From CAZIMM01 sp964540415 (GTDB lineage Bacteria > Bacillota > Clostridia > Oscillospirales > Acutalibacteraceae): a stretch of DNA of 64,000 nt. Positions 18,607 through 26,540 of the stretch are shown piece by piece (position 1 is the stretch's first letter; every line of letters starts with the position of its first letter). Both the position numbers and the translations under genes were made by a program. Below the pieces are notes generated by a model, which made no database searches, was not told where the DNA came from, and saw only the letters and a program-made list of their open reading frames with translations. The stretch lies in contig CAZIMM010000001.1 in NCBI GenBank assembly GCA_964540415.1, positions 62,001 to 126,000 on the forward strand, in the 5' to 3' direction.

Positions 18607-19688
18607 TCAGCCCTCCTGTGCGCGCAGCTTTTCGGCTGTGTCGGCTGTTATCAGTGAATCAATCAGTTCATCGCAGTCGCCGTTGAGAATTGCCTCAAGG
18701 CGGTAAAGCGTCAGCCCGATTCTGTGGTCGCTGACCCTGCTTTGCGGATAGTTATAGGTGCGGATTCTCTCGCTTCTGTCCCCCGTGCCGACCTGCGCCC
18801 TGCGCTCACCGGCTATCGCGCTGCTCTGCTTTGCGCGCTCCGCCTCAAGAATACGCGAGCGGAGAATCTTCATTGCCCTGTCCTTGTTTTTGTATTGGCT
18901 GCGCTCNNNNNNNNNNCCTGGCACTCTACAACAGTGCCGGTGGGAATATGAGTTATGCGGATTGCGGACTCGGTTTTGTTGACGTGCTGACCGCCGGCTC
19001 CGCCCGAGCGGTAGGTGTCAATATGCAAATCCGCCGGATTGATTTCAACATCAACCTCTCCCGCCTCCGGCAGAACCGCAACGGTGACGGTTGAGGTATG
19101 AATGCGTCCCTGGCTTTCGGTTTCCGGCACACGCTGCACCCTGTGCACTCCGCTTTCAAACTTGAAACGTGAATACGCACCCTCGCCCTCAACCATGAAG
19201 CTCACCTCTTTGAAGCCGCCGAGCTCCGTGGCGTTTTCGGAGAGAATTTCCGTTTTCCAGCCCTTGCTCTGGGCATACATGGTGTACATTCTGTAAAGCA
19301 CGCCGGCAAACAGCGACGCCTCCTCACCGCCCGCACCGCCGCGGATTTCAACAATGACGTTCCTGTCGTCATTCGGGTCGGCGGGGAGCAGCAGCACCTT
19401 CAGCTCTCCGAGCAGGCGTTCAACATCGGCTGACGCCTGTGCCGCCTCCTCCCTTGCAAGCTCCCGCAGCTCCGGGTCGGTTGACGTGTCCGAAATCAGC
19501 TGCTTTGCCTGTTCGAGGTTTTTTTGCGCGGCCTCGTGCTCACGGAATTTTTCCACAATGGGGGTGAGCTTTTTTAATTCGCTCATCATTGAGCGGTAGC
19601 GCTCCATGTCCTGCGCCGCCGAAGGCTCGCACAGCAGAGAGTTCAGCTCCTCATATCTTTTTTCAACGTCCCTGAGTTTTTCCAGCAT
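18607..19688 (-). CDS. prfA: Peptide chain release factor 1 (interrupted by a 10-N gap)
   Basis: Recognises UAA and UAG in the ribosomal A site and triggers peptide release. ATG 19688 (MLEKLRDVEKRY) has GGAAGGG upstream. Visible marks: coiled N-terminal domain; codon-recognition motif P-E-T in HRVQRVPETES; and the GGQ loop in SGGAGGQHVNKTESAIR. The gap at 18907-18916 falls between VVECQ and ERSQYKNKDRAM. Family members have a single residue there (Asp or similar), so about 2 nt are truly missing and the apparent frameshift is an assembly artefact. The C terminus is normal (RVSDHRIGLTLYRLEAIL). Confidence 0.94.
18907..18916. other. Assembly gap (10 N) in prfA
   Basis: Placeholder gap. The flanks encode adjacent conserved residues of RF1, and restoring frame needs a missing length of 2 modulo 3, not 10. 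Confidence 0.85.
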
Positions 19689-19731
19689 ATGAAATACCCT
19701 TCCTCACGCCTGTAAAGCTCGTGTTCAATCC

Positions 19732-19761
19732 ATTATACGATACGGCAAAATCGCCGCAGAA
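19732..19761 (-). promoter_or_regulatory. Possible promoter of prfA-sua5
   Basis: The minus strand has a perfect TATAAT (complement of 19732-19737) and, after 18 nt, a weak TTCTGC -35. It lies 44 bp before the prfA start. The remaining 19762-19933 is AT-rich and holds no gene. Confidence 0.4.
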
Positions 19762-19933
19762 TTATATCAAAACGAGAAAATAAATAAAATTTTTGCATTT
19801 TTTCTTTCTTTCGTTGAAATATAATAGAAAATAAGCCTTTTCGCCGATATTGGGCACAATTTATAGCGAAAGCTGCCGGCTGTCATACAATATTTTCTCT
19901 GCTGACGTGCCCCGCCGGTCGCATGAAGCCCGA

Positions 19934-19962
19934 TTGACATTTTAAACCAAAGATGTTATTAT
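19934..19962 (+). promoter_or_regulatory. Sigma-A promoter of the lipid kinase gene
   Basis: Consensus TTGACA (19934-19939), 17-nt spacer and TATTAT (19957-19962), about 68 bp before the TTG start at 20031. Confidence 0.85.
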
Positions 19963-20030
19963 ATTTATATTGAGCGTTTTTTTCGAACGGCGTTTTGCCG
20001 AAATTGACTTTGAACGGAAGGTGACAGCTT

Positions 20031-20942
20031 TTGGAAAACGCAAAGCGTGTGTTGGTCATCATCAATCCGAAATCCGGGAAATACAAGGTCAGAAATCAGC
20101 TTTTCAACATCGCGAGCTTTTTTTCAAAGTGCGGCGGTTACGAAACCACGGTTTACACCACAAACAGCGGCGGCGAGGCAACAAAGTACGCGCGCCTGCT
20201 TGCCGATAAATTTGATATCATTGTCTGCCGCGGAGGCGACGGCACTCTCAACGAAGTAATAAACGGAATTATGCAGTCCGGTGTTGACGTACCGCTCGGC
20301 TATATCCCCGCCGGCACAACAAACGATTTTGCCGGCAGCCTCGGTGTTCCGACAGACGTCCGGGAAGCCGTAAAAATCATTACGCAAACCGCTCCCCGTC
20401 CCCATGATATCGGGCTTGTGAACGACAACAAATATTTTGCTTATACGGCATCCTGCGGAATATTTACCCGCGCGTCCTACAGCACGTCACAGTTCAAGAA
20501 AAACACCTTCGGCCATGCCGCATATGTTTTCGAGGGAGCGAAAGAGGCAAGAAATCTCAAGTCCATTCCGATGAAAATCACCTGCGACGGCGCGGTGACC
20601 GAGGGGGAATATCTGCTCTGCTCCGTCACAAACGCACTCGTTGTGGGTGGAATAATGAAGTATTCCCGCGAGGATGTTTCGTTTGACGACGGCAAAATGG
20701 AAATGCTTCTTGCAAAAAAGCCGCCGAATTTTCAGGGTCTTGTCAAAATCGTGGTCGATGCTTCCAACAAGAAATTCGACGAAAAATATATCACTCGTCT
20801 CAAGGGCAGCGAGTTCACCGTTGAGTGCGACGGGGATATCCCGTGGACGATTGACGGCGAATATGCCGGAGCGTACAAGACCTTTCACATCAACTGCCTG
20901 CACGGTGCTTTAAAGATTTATAAGGGTGTTAACGGAAAGTAA
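20031..20942 (+). CDS. Diacylglycerol/lipid kinase family protein (YegS/DgkB-like)
   Basis: Cytoplasmic ATP-dependent lipid kinase, 303 residues, the usual family length. Motifs: the NPKSGK nucleotide loop near the N terminus, GGDGTLNEVINGI, and GYIPAGTTNDFAGSLG. The C-terminal beta-rich domain follows, with DVSFDDGKMEMLL and DGDIPWTIDGEYA. In Firmicutes the DgkB branch returns diacylglycerol to phosphatidic acid during lipoteichoic acid synthesis; whether this member acts on DAG or another lipid is not shown. The start is TTG with GGAAGGTGA 6-7 nt upstream. It has its own promoter and a strong terminator, so it is probably a single-gene unit. Confidence 0.9.
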   Translation: MENAKRVLVIINPKSGKYKVRNQLFNIASFFSKCGGYETTVYTTNSGGEATKYARLLADKFDIIVCRGGDGTLNEVINGIMQSGVDVPLGYIPAGTTNDFAGSLGVPTDVREAVKIITQTAPRPHDIGLVNDNKYFAYTASCGIFTRASYSTSQFKKNTFGHAAYVFEGAKEARNLKSIPMKITCDGAVTEGEYLLCSVTNALVVGGIMKYSREDVSFDDGKMEMLLAKKPPNFQGLVKIVVDASNKKFDEKYITRLKGSEFTVECDGDIPWTIDGEYAGAYKTFHINCLHGALKIYKGVNGK

Positions 20943-20971
20943 CCGTTTCAAGACATTTTTGCAGAAAATCC

Positions 20972-21010
20972 GCAGCCGCAGACATATCAGTCCGCGGCTG
21001 CTTTGCTATT
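20972..21010 (+). terminator. Terminator after the lipid kinase gene
   Basis: A 12-bp stem with one mismatch (20972-20983 with 20990-21001, arms beginning GCAGCCGC) and a 6-nt loop, followed by TTTGCTATTT. Confidence 0.8.
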
Positions 21011-21398
21011 TATCGGAGAGAATGCGGCTGTTCCCGGTGCGGAAAGCCGGGTTTGTCTGTTCCGATATCCGCGCACGCGGGCATCCGTCCGGCTTTTGCT
21101 TTCAAAAATATTCTGTCCTTCCGGACTGAAATAATCTCGGTAAACGCCGACTGCAATCTTCGCGAAGTCTGTTGACGGGTTTTGAATCCGTCAAAAAATT
21201 TATTTGCGCAGCGCTCCGGATTCTTGTAAACATTTTCAGATTGCTTTTAATGAGAATTATTCGAATTATCATATCGCATTTTTTCCCGAAACAACCCGGT
21301 TTCCCCTTGTGCTGATTTCTCCTTGCCCTGACAGATTCCCCGTAAGTTCCCGAATATTTTATCGTATTGCAAACAAATATTAAATTTATATAAAGTTA
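21011..21398. other. Intergenic region with a Fur-like symmetric sequence
   Basis: About 390 bp, AT-rich towards the right. Only two things stand out: a TTGACGG/CCGTCAA inverted repeat near 21170-21195, and TGAGAAT-N7-ATTATCA at 21251-21271, which resembles half-sites of Fur-type boxes but with unusual spacing. No coding frame is credible. Confidence 0.4.
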
Positions 21399-21428
21399 TT
21401 GACAATTTTTTATATTTATGTTTAAACT
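21399..21428 (+). promoter_or_regulatory. Sigma-A promoter of the YdbC-like gene
   Basis: TTGACA (21399-21404), an 18-nt AT-rich spacer, then TAAACT (21423-21428), about 36 bp before the start. The upstream AT tract could act as an UP element. Confidence 0.7.
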
Positions 21429-21463
21429 AATGTATTAGTAATACACAGGTGGAGGTAAAAAAC

Positions 21464-21682
21464 ATGGCAGAATTCACATTTGAAATTGTTGAGACCATCG
21501 GTGTCCTGTCTGAAACTGCTAAGGGGTGGACCAAAGAGCTCAATCTCATCAGCTGGAACGGCAGAGAGCCGAAGTACGACATCCGTGAATGGGCTCCCGA
21601 GCGCGAGAAAATGGGCAAGGGCGTTACCCTCACAAACGATGAGGCAAAGGCTGTTGCCGAGCTTCTTAAGGGCAGATTTTAA
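21464..21682 (+). CDS. YdbC/PC4-family single-stranded-DNA-binding protein
   Basis: Small 72-residue protein of the bacterial PC4-like family (the family of Lactococcus YdbC), which forms dimers that bind single-stranded nucleic acid. The whole domain is present: EFTFEIVETIGVLSE, the basic strand GWTKELNLISWNG, PKYDIREWAPE, and the C-terminal dimer helix LTNDEAKAVAELL. ATG 21464 is preceded by GGTGGAGG at ideal distance. It has a strong promoter and lies alone, which suggests high constitutive expression. The cellular role in Clostridia is not established. Confidence 0.88.
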   Translation: MAEFTFEIVETIGVLSETAKGWTKELNLISWNGREPKYDIREWAPEREKMGKGVTLTNDEAKAVAELLKGRF

Positions 21683-21988
21683 GAACATAACAGCTTCCGG
21701 GCGGCAATAAAAAACCGCTCGATGCTGCTTATTTGCAACCGATTTGAATGCATTCCGGAGCTAAAAGCCCGGGGTGTATTTCGGTGTTTTCGGCTTCCGG
21801 AGTACCGGGAGCAAGCATCTGCACCGTTTTTGTCCGACCGTATGTTTCCGCCGCCGGCTGTTTTTGCAAGGCGGCAGAACGCCGGTTAACAAAACGCGGG
21901 ACGAAGAATCGGCGGCAGCTGTTCCGCCGGCAACCCGGACGGTTTCGGATTCCCGAGCGTTCGGGTGATTTTATTATTCGGAGAGTTT
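21683..21988. other. Intergenic region before the CHR transporter
   Basis: 306 bp. A CGGGCGG/CCGCTCG pair at about 21699-21722 could be a weak hairpin but lacks a U-run. Open frames here show no recognisable protein; in particular no N-terminal CHR partner could be found. Confidence 0.5.
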
Positions 21989-22561
21989 ATGACACTTCTT
22001 GTTTTATGTTGGGAATTTTTCAAAACCGGACTGTTCGCCGTCGGCGGCGGTCTGGCAACAATCCCTTTTTTGACCGCGATGTCCGACGCGCATCCCGGCT
22101 GGTTCACTCACCGTATGCTCGCGGACATGATAGCCGTGAGCGAAAGCACACCCGGTGCAATCGGCATAAACATGGCAACCTATGTCGGCTACACTGTTTC
22201 CGGCTTGCCGGGCGCAGTGCTTGCAACCTTCTTCCTGACTCTGCCCTCGCTGATTATTATTACGGTCATTGCCGGACTGCTTGAGAAATTCATGAGCAAC
22301 AAATTTGTTGCGCGAGCGTTTTCCGGGATGAGGCCGGCAGTTGTGGGGCTTATTGCCGCGGCGGCATACTCCGTGTTCAAAATTGCGTTTACCTTTGACG
22401 GTGCGGTTTTTGATTTTTCCGCGCCGTTTGAATATTTTAACCTCGCGGCGATAATCATGTTTGTTGTTCTCTTTGTTCTGACGCAGTTGAAGCCCACCCG
22501 CAACATTCATCCGGTTTTTTATATCGCGGCAGCGGCAGCCGTCGGCATTTTTGTTTTTTAG
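21989..22561 (+). CDS. Chromate-transporter (CHR) family half-protein
   Basis: Single CHR domain of 190 residues with about five hydrophobic helices. Family marks: the N-terminal FFKTGLFAVGGGLATIPFL and the loop AVSESTPGAIGINMATYVGY, which fits the second-half type of two-gene CHR systems, and GMRPAVVGLIAAAAYSV. Two-gene (short-chain) CHR proteins act as heterodimers, and no partner is adjacent here. Chromate is the named substrate of the family, but the physiological one in anaerobes is unclear. The ATG at 21989 has GGAGAG unusually close; a GTG at 21965 in frame is an alternative. Confidence 0.8.
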   Translation: MTLLVLCWEFFKTGLFAVGGGLATIPFLTAMSDAHPGWFTHRMLADMIAVSESTPGAIGINMATYVGYTVSGLPGAVLATFFLTLPSLIIITVIAGLLEKFMSNKFVARAFSGMRPAVVGLIAAAAYSVFKIAFTFDGAVFDFSAPFEYFNLAAIIMFVVLFVLTQLKPTRNIHPVFYIAAAAAVGIFVF

Positions 22562-22743
22562 TTAGCACTTTTCTCCGCAGGAAAGCGGTTTGAAAGACGT
22601 GTGCGTCTGCGGACAAAATAAAGTTCACTTTTTTGAAAAATCATCCGCCGCTTTTTTGTGATAACACCTCTACGGCACAAATATTCCGGCGGCGACATAT
22701 CCCGATTGAATGATATGAATACAAGACGCAATCTGCGCGTCAA

Positions 22744-22781
22744 TCCGCCCGGTTGGTGGATGCATCTCACAATCAGATTGT
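22744..22781. repeat. 38-bp palindromic module, copy 2
   Basis: Contains a perfect TCACAATC-A-GATTGTGA palindrome reaching just past the module end, preceded by the GGTTGGTGGATGCA stretch shared with 17181-17218. Confidence 0.7.
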
Positions 22782-22880
22782 GATTTCACGGTATGAAGCT
22801 TCCGCCGAATCGGTTTCCCCGTATGGATAAAACAGACGTATGATGCACACCCCCGCGGTTCTTCAACGGTTCGGCAGCGG

Positions 22881-23032
22881 TAGGGCGGGGGCTTGCTCCC
22901 GCCGCTGCAAAAACTGACCTCACGCCCATCGGACGGATATGAGAAAAACAGCTGTTTGAACTCAAAAAATGATACACATACACGCCATCATTGTTCTGAC
23001 CTCTGAAACGGCGGGAGCAAGCCCCCGCCCTA
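22881..23032 (+). mobile_element. REP-bounded transposase remnant, copy 2 (shorter)
   Basis: The same perfect 24-bp inverted arms (22881-22904 and 23009-23032). The interior matches copy 1, including GGACGGATATGAGAAAAACA, but about 40 bp before the HUH motif are deleted. Only MIHIHAIIVL remains of the transposase core. Confidence 0.75.
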
Positions 23033-23080
23033 CTCTGCATTTTATTCACAACTCAAACAAATCCCGATTGGATGGCAGCG

Positions 23081-23686
23081 ATGAAAAAATTATTCAGACC
23101 CTGCGCTTCGGCGTTAATAATTATCCTGCTGATGTGCCTGACGTTCGGCTGCGGAAAAACCGACGGCGGCACGTCGGCCCCGTCAGTGACGAATGACCCG
23201 ACGGCAGTTTCAACCACTCTGCCGCTTGGCACGGCACTGCCGACAGTCGGGTCTTCACTCGGCGAAGGCTTCAGGCCGATTGATAAAAACCGCGGAGAGC
23301 TTGAAAAAGCCGGTTTGTCCGCAAACTACTACATGTTCTCGCCCGACAGCATTGTTGATGCGGTGAACTACATCGAAATTATTTCAGAGCTCAGCACTCT
23401 TGCAAACGGTGAGTTTGACGTTTCCGGCTGTTCCGCGAGCGTTGATTTCGGCACAGAGCCGAAGGCGCTGGTAAGCTTTACGTTCAATTCGAGTCCTTGC
23501 GAAATTGAGCTTGATTTTGACGGCAGCTCCTTTGATTACAAGCTCCTCACTTCAATCAATTCGCTTTTGCCGGACAGCGGCAGGCGCTTTTATTACTGTG
23601 AAGAAGCCGGAAAGACGGCCGTCATTTTTGCCGATGTTGTTTCGGCTGCGAAAGTCGGTAAAATAATCGATTGTATTTTTGCATGA
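23081..23686 (+). CDS. Hypothetical lipoprotein
   Basis: Predicted secreted lipoprotein of 201 residues from ATG 23081; an ATG three codons earlier is possible. The signal MKKLFRPCASALIIILLMC leads to the lipobox TFGC with Cys24. A Thr/Ser/Pro linker (about 28-55) is followed by a compact domain with alternating beta-type and helical stretches and two Cys pairs' worth of cysteines. I do not recognise the domain. It is followed after 47 bp by degV on the same strand and may share its transcript. Confidence 0.75.
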   Translation: MKKLFRPCASALIIILLMCLTFGCGKTDGGTSAPSVTNDPTAVSTTLPLGTALPTVGSSLGEGFRPIDKNRGELEKAGLSANYYMFSPDSIVDAVNYIEIISELSTLANGEFDVSGCSASVDFGTEPKALVSFTFNSSPCEIELDFDGSSFDYKLLTSINSLLPDSGRRFYYCEEAGKTAVIFADVVSAAKVGKIIDCIFA

Positions 23687-23733
23687 ATTGTACCGGAAAT
23701 CGGAAAGAATAAAAAGAAAACAGGAGAAGCACT

Positions 23734-24573
23734 ATGTCGAAGATTTTCATTACCACGGAAACTCCCGCAGATATCCCCGCTGACGTTGCTGAAAAAAACG
23801 GAATCAAAACCATTCCCCTGCACGTTATTCTCAACGGTGTTGACGGACTTGACGGAGTTACGGTGACGCGGGACGATATTTACAAAAACTTTGAAGAAAA
23901 CAAAACGCTGCCGTCCACCTCTGCTGTGTCCGTTGCCGAATACACTGACTTTTTCTCGGCTCTCACGGCGGACGGAGGCAGTGTTGTGCACATTTCACTC
24001 AGCGCTGAGCTTTCCTCAACCTGTCAGAACGCGAGAATCGCTGCGCAGGAGTGTGAAAGAGTGTTTGTTGTTGACAGCCGTCAGCTCAGCTCCGGCATTG
24101 CCCTGCTCACACTCAGGGCGGCGCGTATGCGCGATGAGGGGCTGAAGGCCGAAACCATTGCCGAAAAAATAAAAGAGCTGACGTCAAAATGCAACGTCAG
24201 CTTTGTGTTGGATACGCTTGAGTATATGCGCAAGGGCGGCCGCTGTTCTTCGGTTGCCGCACTGGGCGCGAACCTCCTCGGAATCAAGCCGAGCCTCGAA
24301 ATGAGGGACGGTAAGCTCACCGTCTGCAAAAAATACCGCGGCAAAATCGAGCGCGTGCAGGAGCAGTATGTTGAGGAGCGCCTTGCGGGCGCAAATCCGG
24401 AAACTGACACTGCCTTCCTCACTCACTCCGGAATGCCGGCTGAGCAGGTGGCAAAGCTGCGCCGCATTGTTGAAAAGAAGGGCTTCAAAAACGTGCTTGA
24501 GGGGCAGGCCGGATGCACAATTGCAACACACTGCGGCGCAAACTGCGTCGGCGTGCTGTTCATCGAAAAATAA
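23734..24573 (+). CDS. DegV-family fatty-acid-binding protein
   Basis: 279 residues, complete. Members bind a fatty acid and, as FakB, present it to the FakA kinase; this function is known for some paralogues only. Marks: TTETPADIPADVA (usual TDSxxDL region), the TSAVSVAEYTDFF motif, HISLSAELSSTCQNA, VVDSRQLSSGIALLTLRAA, and LDTLEYMRKGGRCSSVAA with LLGIKPSLEM. No fakA is in the window. AGGAGAAGC precedes the ATG. Its stop codon directly abuts that of convergent ybjQ. Confidence 0.92.
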   Translation: MSKIFITTETPADIPADVAEKNGIKTIPLHVILNGVDGLDGVTVTRDDIYKNFEENKTLPSTSAVSVAEYTDFFSALTADGGSVVHISLSAELSSTCQNARIAAQECERVFVVDSRQLSSGIALLTLRAARMRDEGLKAETIAEKIKELTSKCNVSFVLDTLEYMRKGGRCSSVAALGANLLGIKPSLEMRDGKLTVCKKYRGKIERVQEQYVEERLAGANPETDTAFLTHSGMPAEQVAKLRRIVEKKGFKNVLEGQAGCTIATHCGANCVGVLFIEK

Positions 24574-24891
24574 TCAGTATCTGACAGCAGTACCGCTTGC
24601 GATGACCATCATCATGCCGTTGTTTGTTCCGAGCACCTCATAATCCACCTTTGTGCCGATGACGGCGTTTGCTCCGAGCTGCTGTGCGCGCTGTGCCAGC
24701 TCCGCGAGAGCGTTTTCACGCGCGTCGATAAGCTCGCTTTCATAGGTTTTTGAACGTCCGCCGAAGAAATTTGTGAGGCCGGCTGTGAAGTCCTTGATGA
24801 AATCCACTCCGGCAACTACCTCACCGAAAACGATGCCGAGGTATTGCTGCACCTCCTGACCGTCAAGGCCGTTGGTTGTTGTAATTATCAC
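24574..24891 (-). CDS. YbjQ/UPF0145 family protein
   Basis: Small soluble protein, 105 residues, of the YbjQ (DUF74) family, which forms pentameric rings and is often labelled heavy-metal-binding without firm proof. Marks: LGIVFGEVVAGVDFIKD, then SELIDARENALAELAQRAQQLGANAVIG as a long helix with conserved Gly-Ala-Asn-Ala, and the C-terminal MMMVIASGTAVRY. The start is GTG 24891 with AAGGAG 9 nt upstream. It converges on degV with no spacer. Confidence 0.9.
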   Translation of the reverse strand: MIITTTNGLDGQEVQQYLGIVFGEVVAGVDFIKDFTAGLTNFFGGRSKTYESELIDARENALAELAQRAQQLGANAVIGTKVDYEVLGTNNGMMMVIASGTAVRY

Positions 24892-24920
24892 TGTGCATTC
24901 TCCTTTTTATATTTTATTTG

Positions 24921-24961
24921 CGCCGGATCTTCGCCCAATCGGGCAAGGTCAGGCGTTTTTT
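24921..24961 (+). terminator. Rho-independent terminator (plus strand) beyond ybjQ
   Basis: A long stem, CGCC/GGCG plus GATCTT/AAGGTC plus GCCC/GGGC around an AATC loop (24921-24955), then six T. It is oriented to stop plus-strand transcripts coming from degV, which would first run antisense through ybjQ. Confidence 0.7.
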
Positions 24962-24969
24962 GTGTGTCG

Positions 24970-25190
24970 GCAATGCAAGGAAGGTCGCTTGAATTGTTTA
25001 TTGCTCTGCCCGCGCGGCGGCGCGATGCATCGGCAGTCCGAGGAAGGTCATTTGAATTATTTATTGCTCTGCCCGCGCGGCGGCGCGATGCGCCGGCAGT
25101 CCGAGGAAGGTCGCTTGAATTATTTATTGCTCTGCCCGCGTGGCGGCGCGATGCGTCGGCAGTCCAAGGAAGGTCATTTGAAGTGTTTTT
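24970..25190. repeat. 63-bp tandem repeat, about 3.5 copies
   Basis: GGAAGGTC recurs at 24979, 25042, 25105 and 25168, exactly 63 bp apart. Units share TTTATTGCTCTGCCCGCG and GGCGGCGCGATGC. The period is a multiple of three and one frame is open through it, but there is no ribosome site or start, so I treat it as non-coding. Confidence 0.9.
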
Positions 25191-25517
25191 TGTTGTTTCT
25201 GCGTCGGTATGTTATATCCGTTGCTTTCCTACCCGTAATAATCCCTACACAGTGTAGGGAACGGTCTTGACCGTTCCAATACGTTTAATTATTCTGTCTG
25301 TTCCAGCTAATATGTATCTCGGAGGTACGAATAGTGCCCGTTTTGTTTGTGCCGCTTATGTACAAGCCGGGCGTAGGCAGGCTGTTTTTATATTGCGGAA
25401 CGGTCAAGACCGTTCCCTACACTGTGTAAGGATTATTACGGGTATGAAAGCAACGTATAAAACATACCGCCGCGGATACAACAAAGAGCATTTCAAATGA
25501 GCTGCCACGGACTGCCG
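25157..25517. repeat. Foldback element with 121-bp imperfect inverted arms
   Basis: Left arm 25157-25277 and right arm 25397-25517 are reverse complements over their full length with scattered mismatches and small shifts. Between them is 119 bp of unrelated sequence. Each arm ends inward with the palindrome GGAACGGTC/GACCGTTCC and contains CCTACAC-A-GTGTAGG. The outer end of the left arm continues the 63-bp repeat. Confidence 0.85.
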
Positions 25518-25652
25518 GCACACCGCACTGTACTGGACGGAAAACGATTTACCCGACCTCCGCCGGCATGGGTTACACGTTGCGCCGCGCCTTCCCGGGA
25601 CATTAGCGGACGAACACATACCGTGCCGCCGCAGCTCTGCGGATTCAGCGTC

Positions 25653-26531
25653 TCACTCCGACGCACGCCGGGCAAGGGCGAGAATCTCATTCGGGGTGAA
25701 AACATATTTCTTCCGGCAGAAATGGCAGGTCACGGACGTTTCGGGGTCTTTCGCCATATCCTCAAGCTCCGCTCTGCCCGTGCCGACAAGTGCGCGTTCA
25801 ACCTTTTCGACCGAGCAGCTGCAGCGGTAGGTCACCGTGCTCTCTTCGAGCTTTTCAACGTTGAAGTCCGGCAGCGCCCTTGAACAGATTTCCTCCGGGC
25901 TCAGTCCCTGCGAAAGCATCTGTGTAACGGAGGGCAGCCCCGCCAGTCCTTTTTCCACTCTCTGCGCGGTTTCGTCCCCCGCCGCCGGAAGCAGCTGAAT
26001 CAAAAACCCTCCCGCTGCGGCAATTGTCAGCTCCGGAGCGACGAGTACGCCCAGAGCACACACCGTCGGTGTCTGCTCACTGATTGCAAAATAGCTCGTG
26101 ATATCCTCAGCGATTTCGCCGGAAACCAGCGGAATCTGCGCGGTGTGAGGCTCTTTGAGCCCCATGTCCTTGATGACGCTCAGCGTTCCGTCTGCTCCGA
26201 CTGCGCCTGCGACATCGAGCTTTCCCTTGCTGTTGAGCGGGATTTCCACCACGGGGTTCTGAACATAGCCCCTGACATTGCCTTCGCTGTCCGAAACGGC
26301 GAGCACACTGCCCGCGGGGCCGGAGCCCTTCACGCGCAATGTCACGCTCTCGCTGCCGTATTTCAGCGAGCTGCCCATCATGCACGCGGCGGAAAGCAGT
26401 CTGCCCAGCGCCGCGCTTGTGACCGCCGAAGTTTGGTGAATCTCCTGCGCCGTGTTCACAATGTCCGTTGAATCAACCGCCGTAATGCTCACAAGCCCGT
26501 CGTCGGTTATGCATCTGATAAGTTTCCCCAT
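25653..26531 (-). CDS. hslO: Redox-regulated chaperone Hsp33
   Basis: Holdase chaperone switched on by oxidation when its zinc site opens. 292 residues, full length. The C-terminal zinc site is intact: Cys237-x-Cys239 (YRCSCS) and Cys269-x2-Cys272 (CHFC). The N-terminal part carries family blocks (ALGRLLSAACMMGSSLK, LRVKGSGPAGSVLA, GNVRGYVQNP). ATG 26531 is 9 bp after the methyltransferase stop, so hslO is the last gene of the minus-strand group GDPD-YerC-methyltransferase-hslO. Confidence 0.96.
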   Translation of the reverse strand: MGKLIRCITDDGLVSITAVDSTDIVNTAQEIHQTSAVTSAALGRLLSAACMMGSSLKYGSESVTLRVKGSGPAGSVLAVSDSEGNVRGYVQNPVVEIPLNSKGKLDVAGAVGADGTLSVIKDMGLKEPHTAQIPLVSGEIAEDITSYFAISEQTPTVCALGVLVAPELTIAAAGGFLIQLLPAAGDETAQRVEKGLAGLPSVTQMLSQGLSPEEICSRALPDFNVEKLEESTVTYRCSCSVEKVERALVGTGRAELEDMAKDPETSVTCHFCRKKYVFTPNEILALARRASE

Positions 26532-26540
26532 TTTTGCTCC

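Larger units (their letters stand above)
22562..23080. other. Repeat-containing intergenic region
   Basis: 519 bp between the CHR gene and a lipoprotein gene. It holds the second copy of the 38-bp palindromic module (22744-22781) and of the REP-bounded transposase remnant (22881-23032). The same two families occur together at 16.9-17.3 kb. Confidence 0.75.

Noticed and set aside
21699..21722. Terminator after the YdbC-like gene
   Set aside because: The stem is short, with a 10-nt A-rich loop and no U-run behind it.
21748..22284. Arg-rich plus-strand frame before and over the CHR gene
   Set aside because: Out-of-frame shadow of the CHR gene; composition and absence of a ribosome site argue against coding.
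24970..25190. Possible CRISPR array
   Set aside because: The 63-bp units are contiguous without unique spacers, and there are no cas genes.
24844..25257. Repeat-encoded plus-strand frame with 21-residue units
   Set aside because: Begins inside ybjQ in antisense, lacks a ribosome site, and the repeat array continues into a non-coding foldback element.
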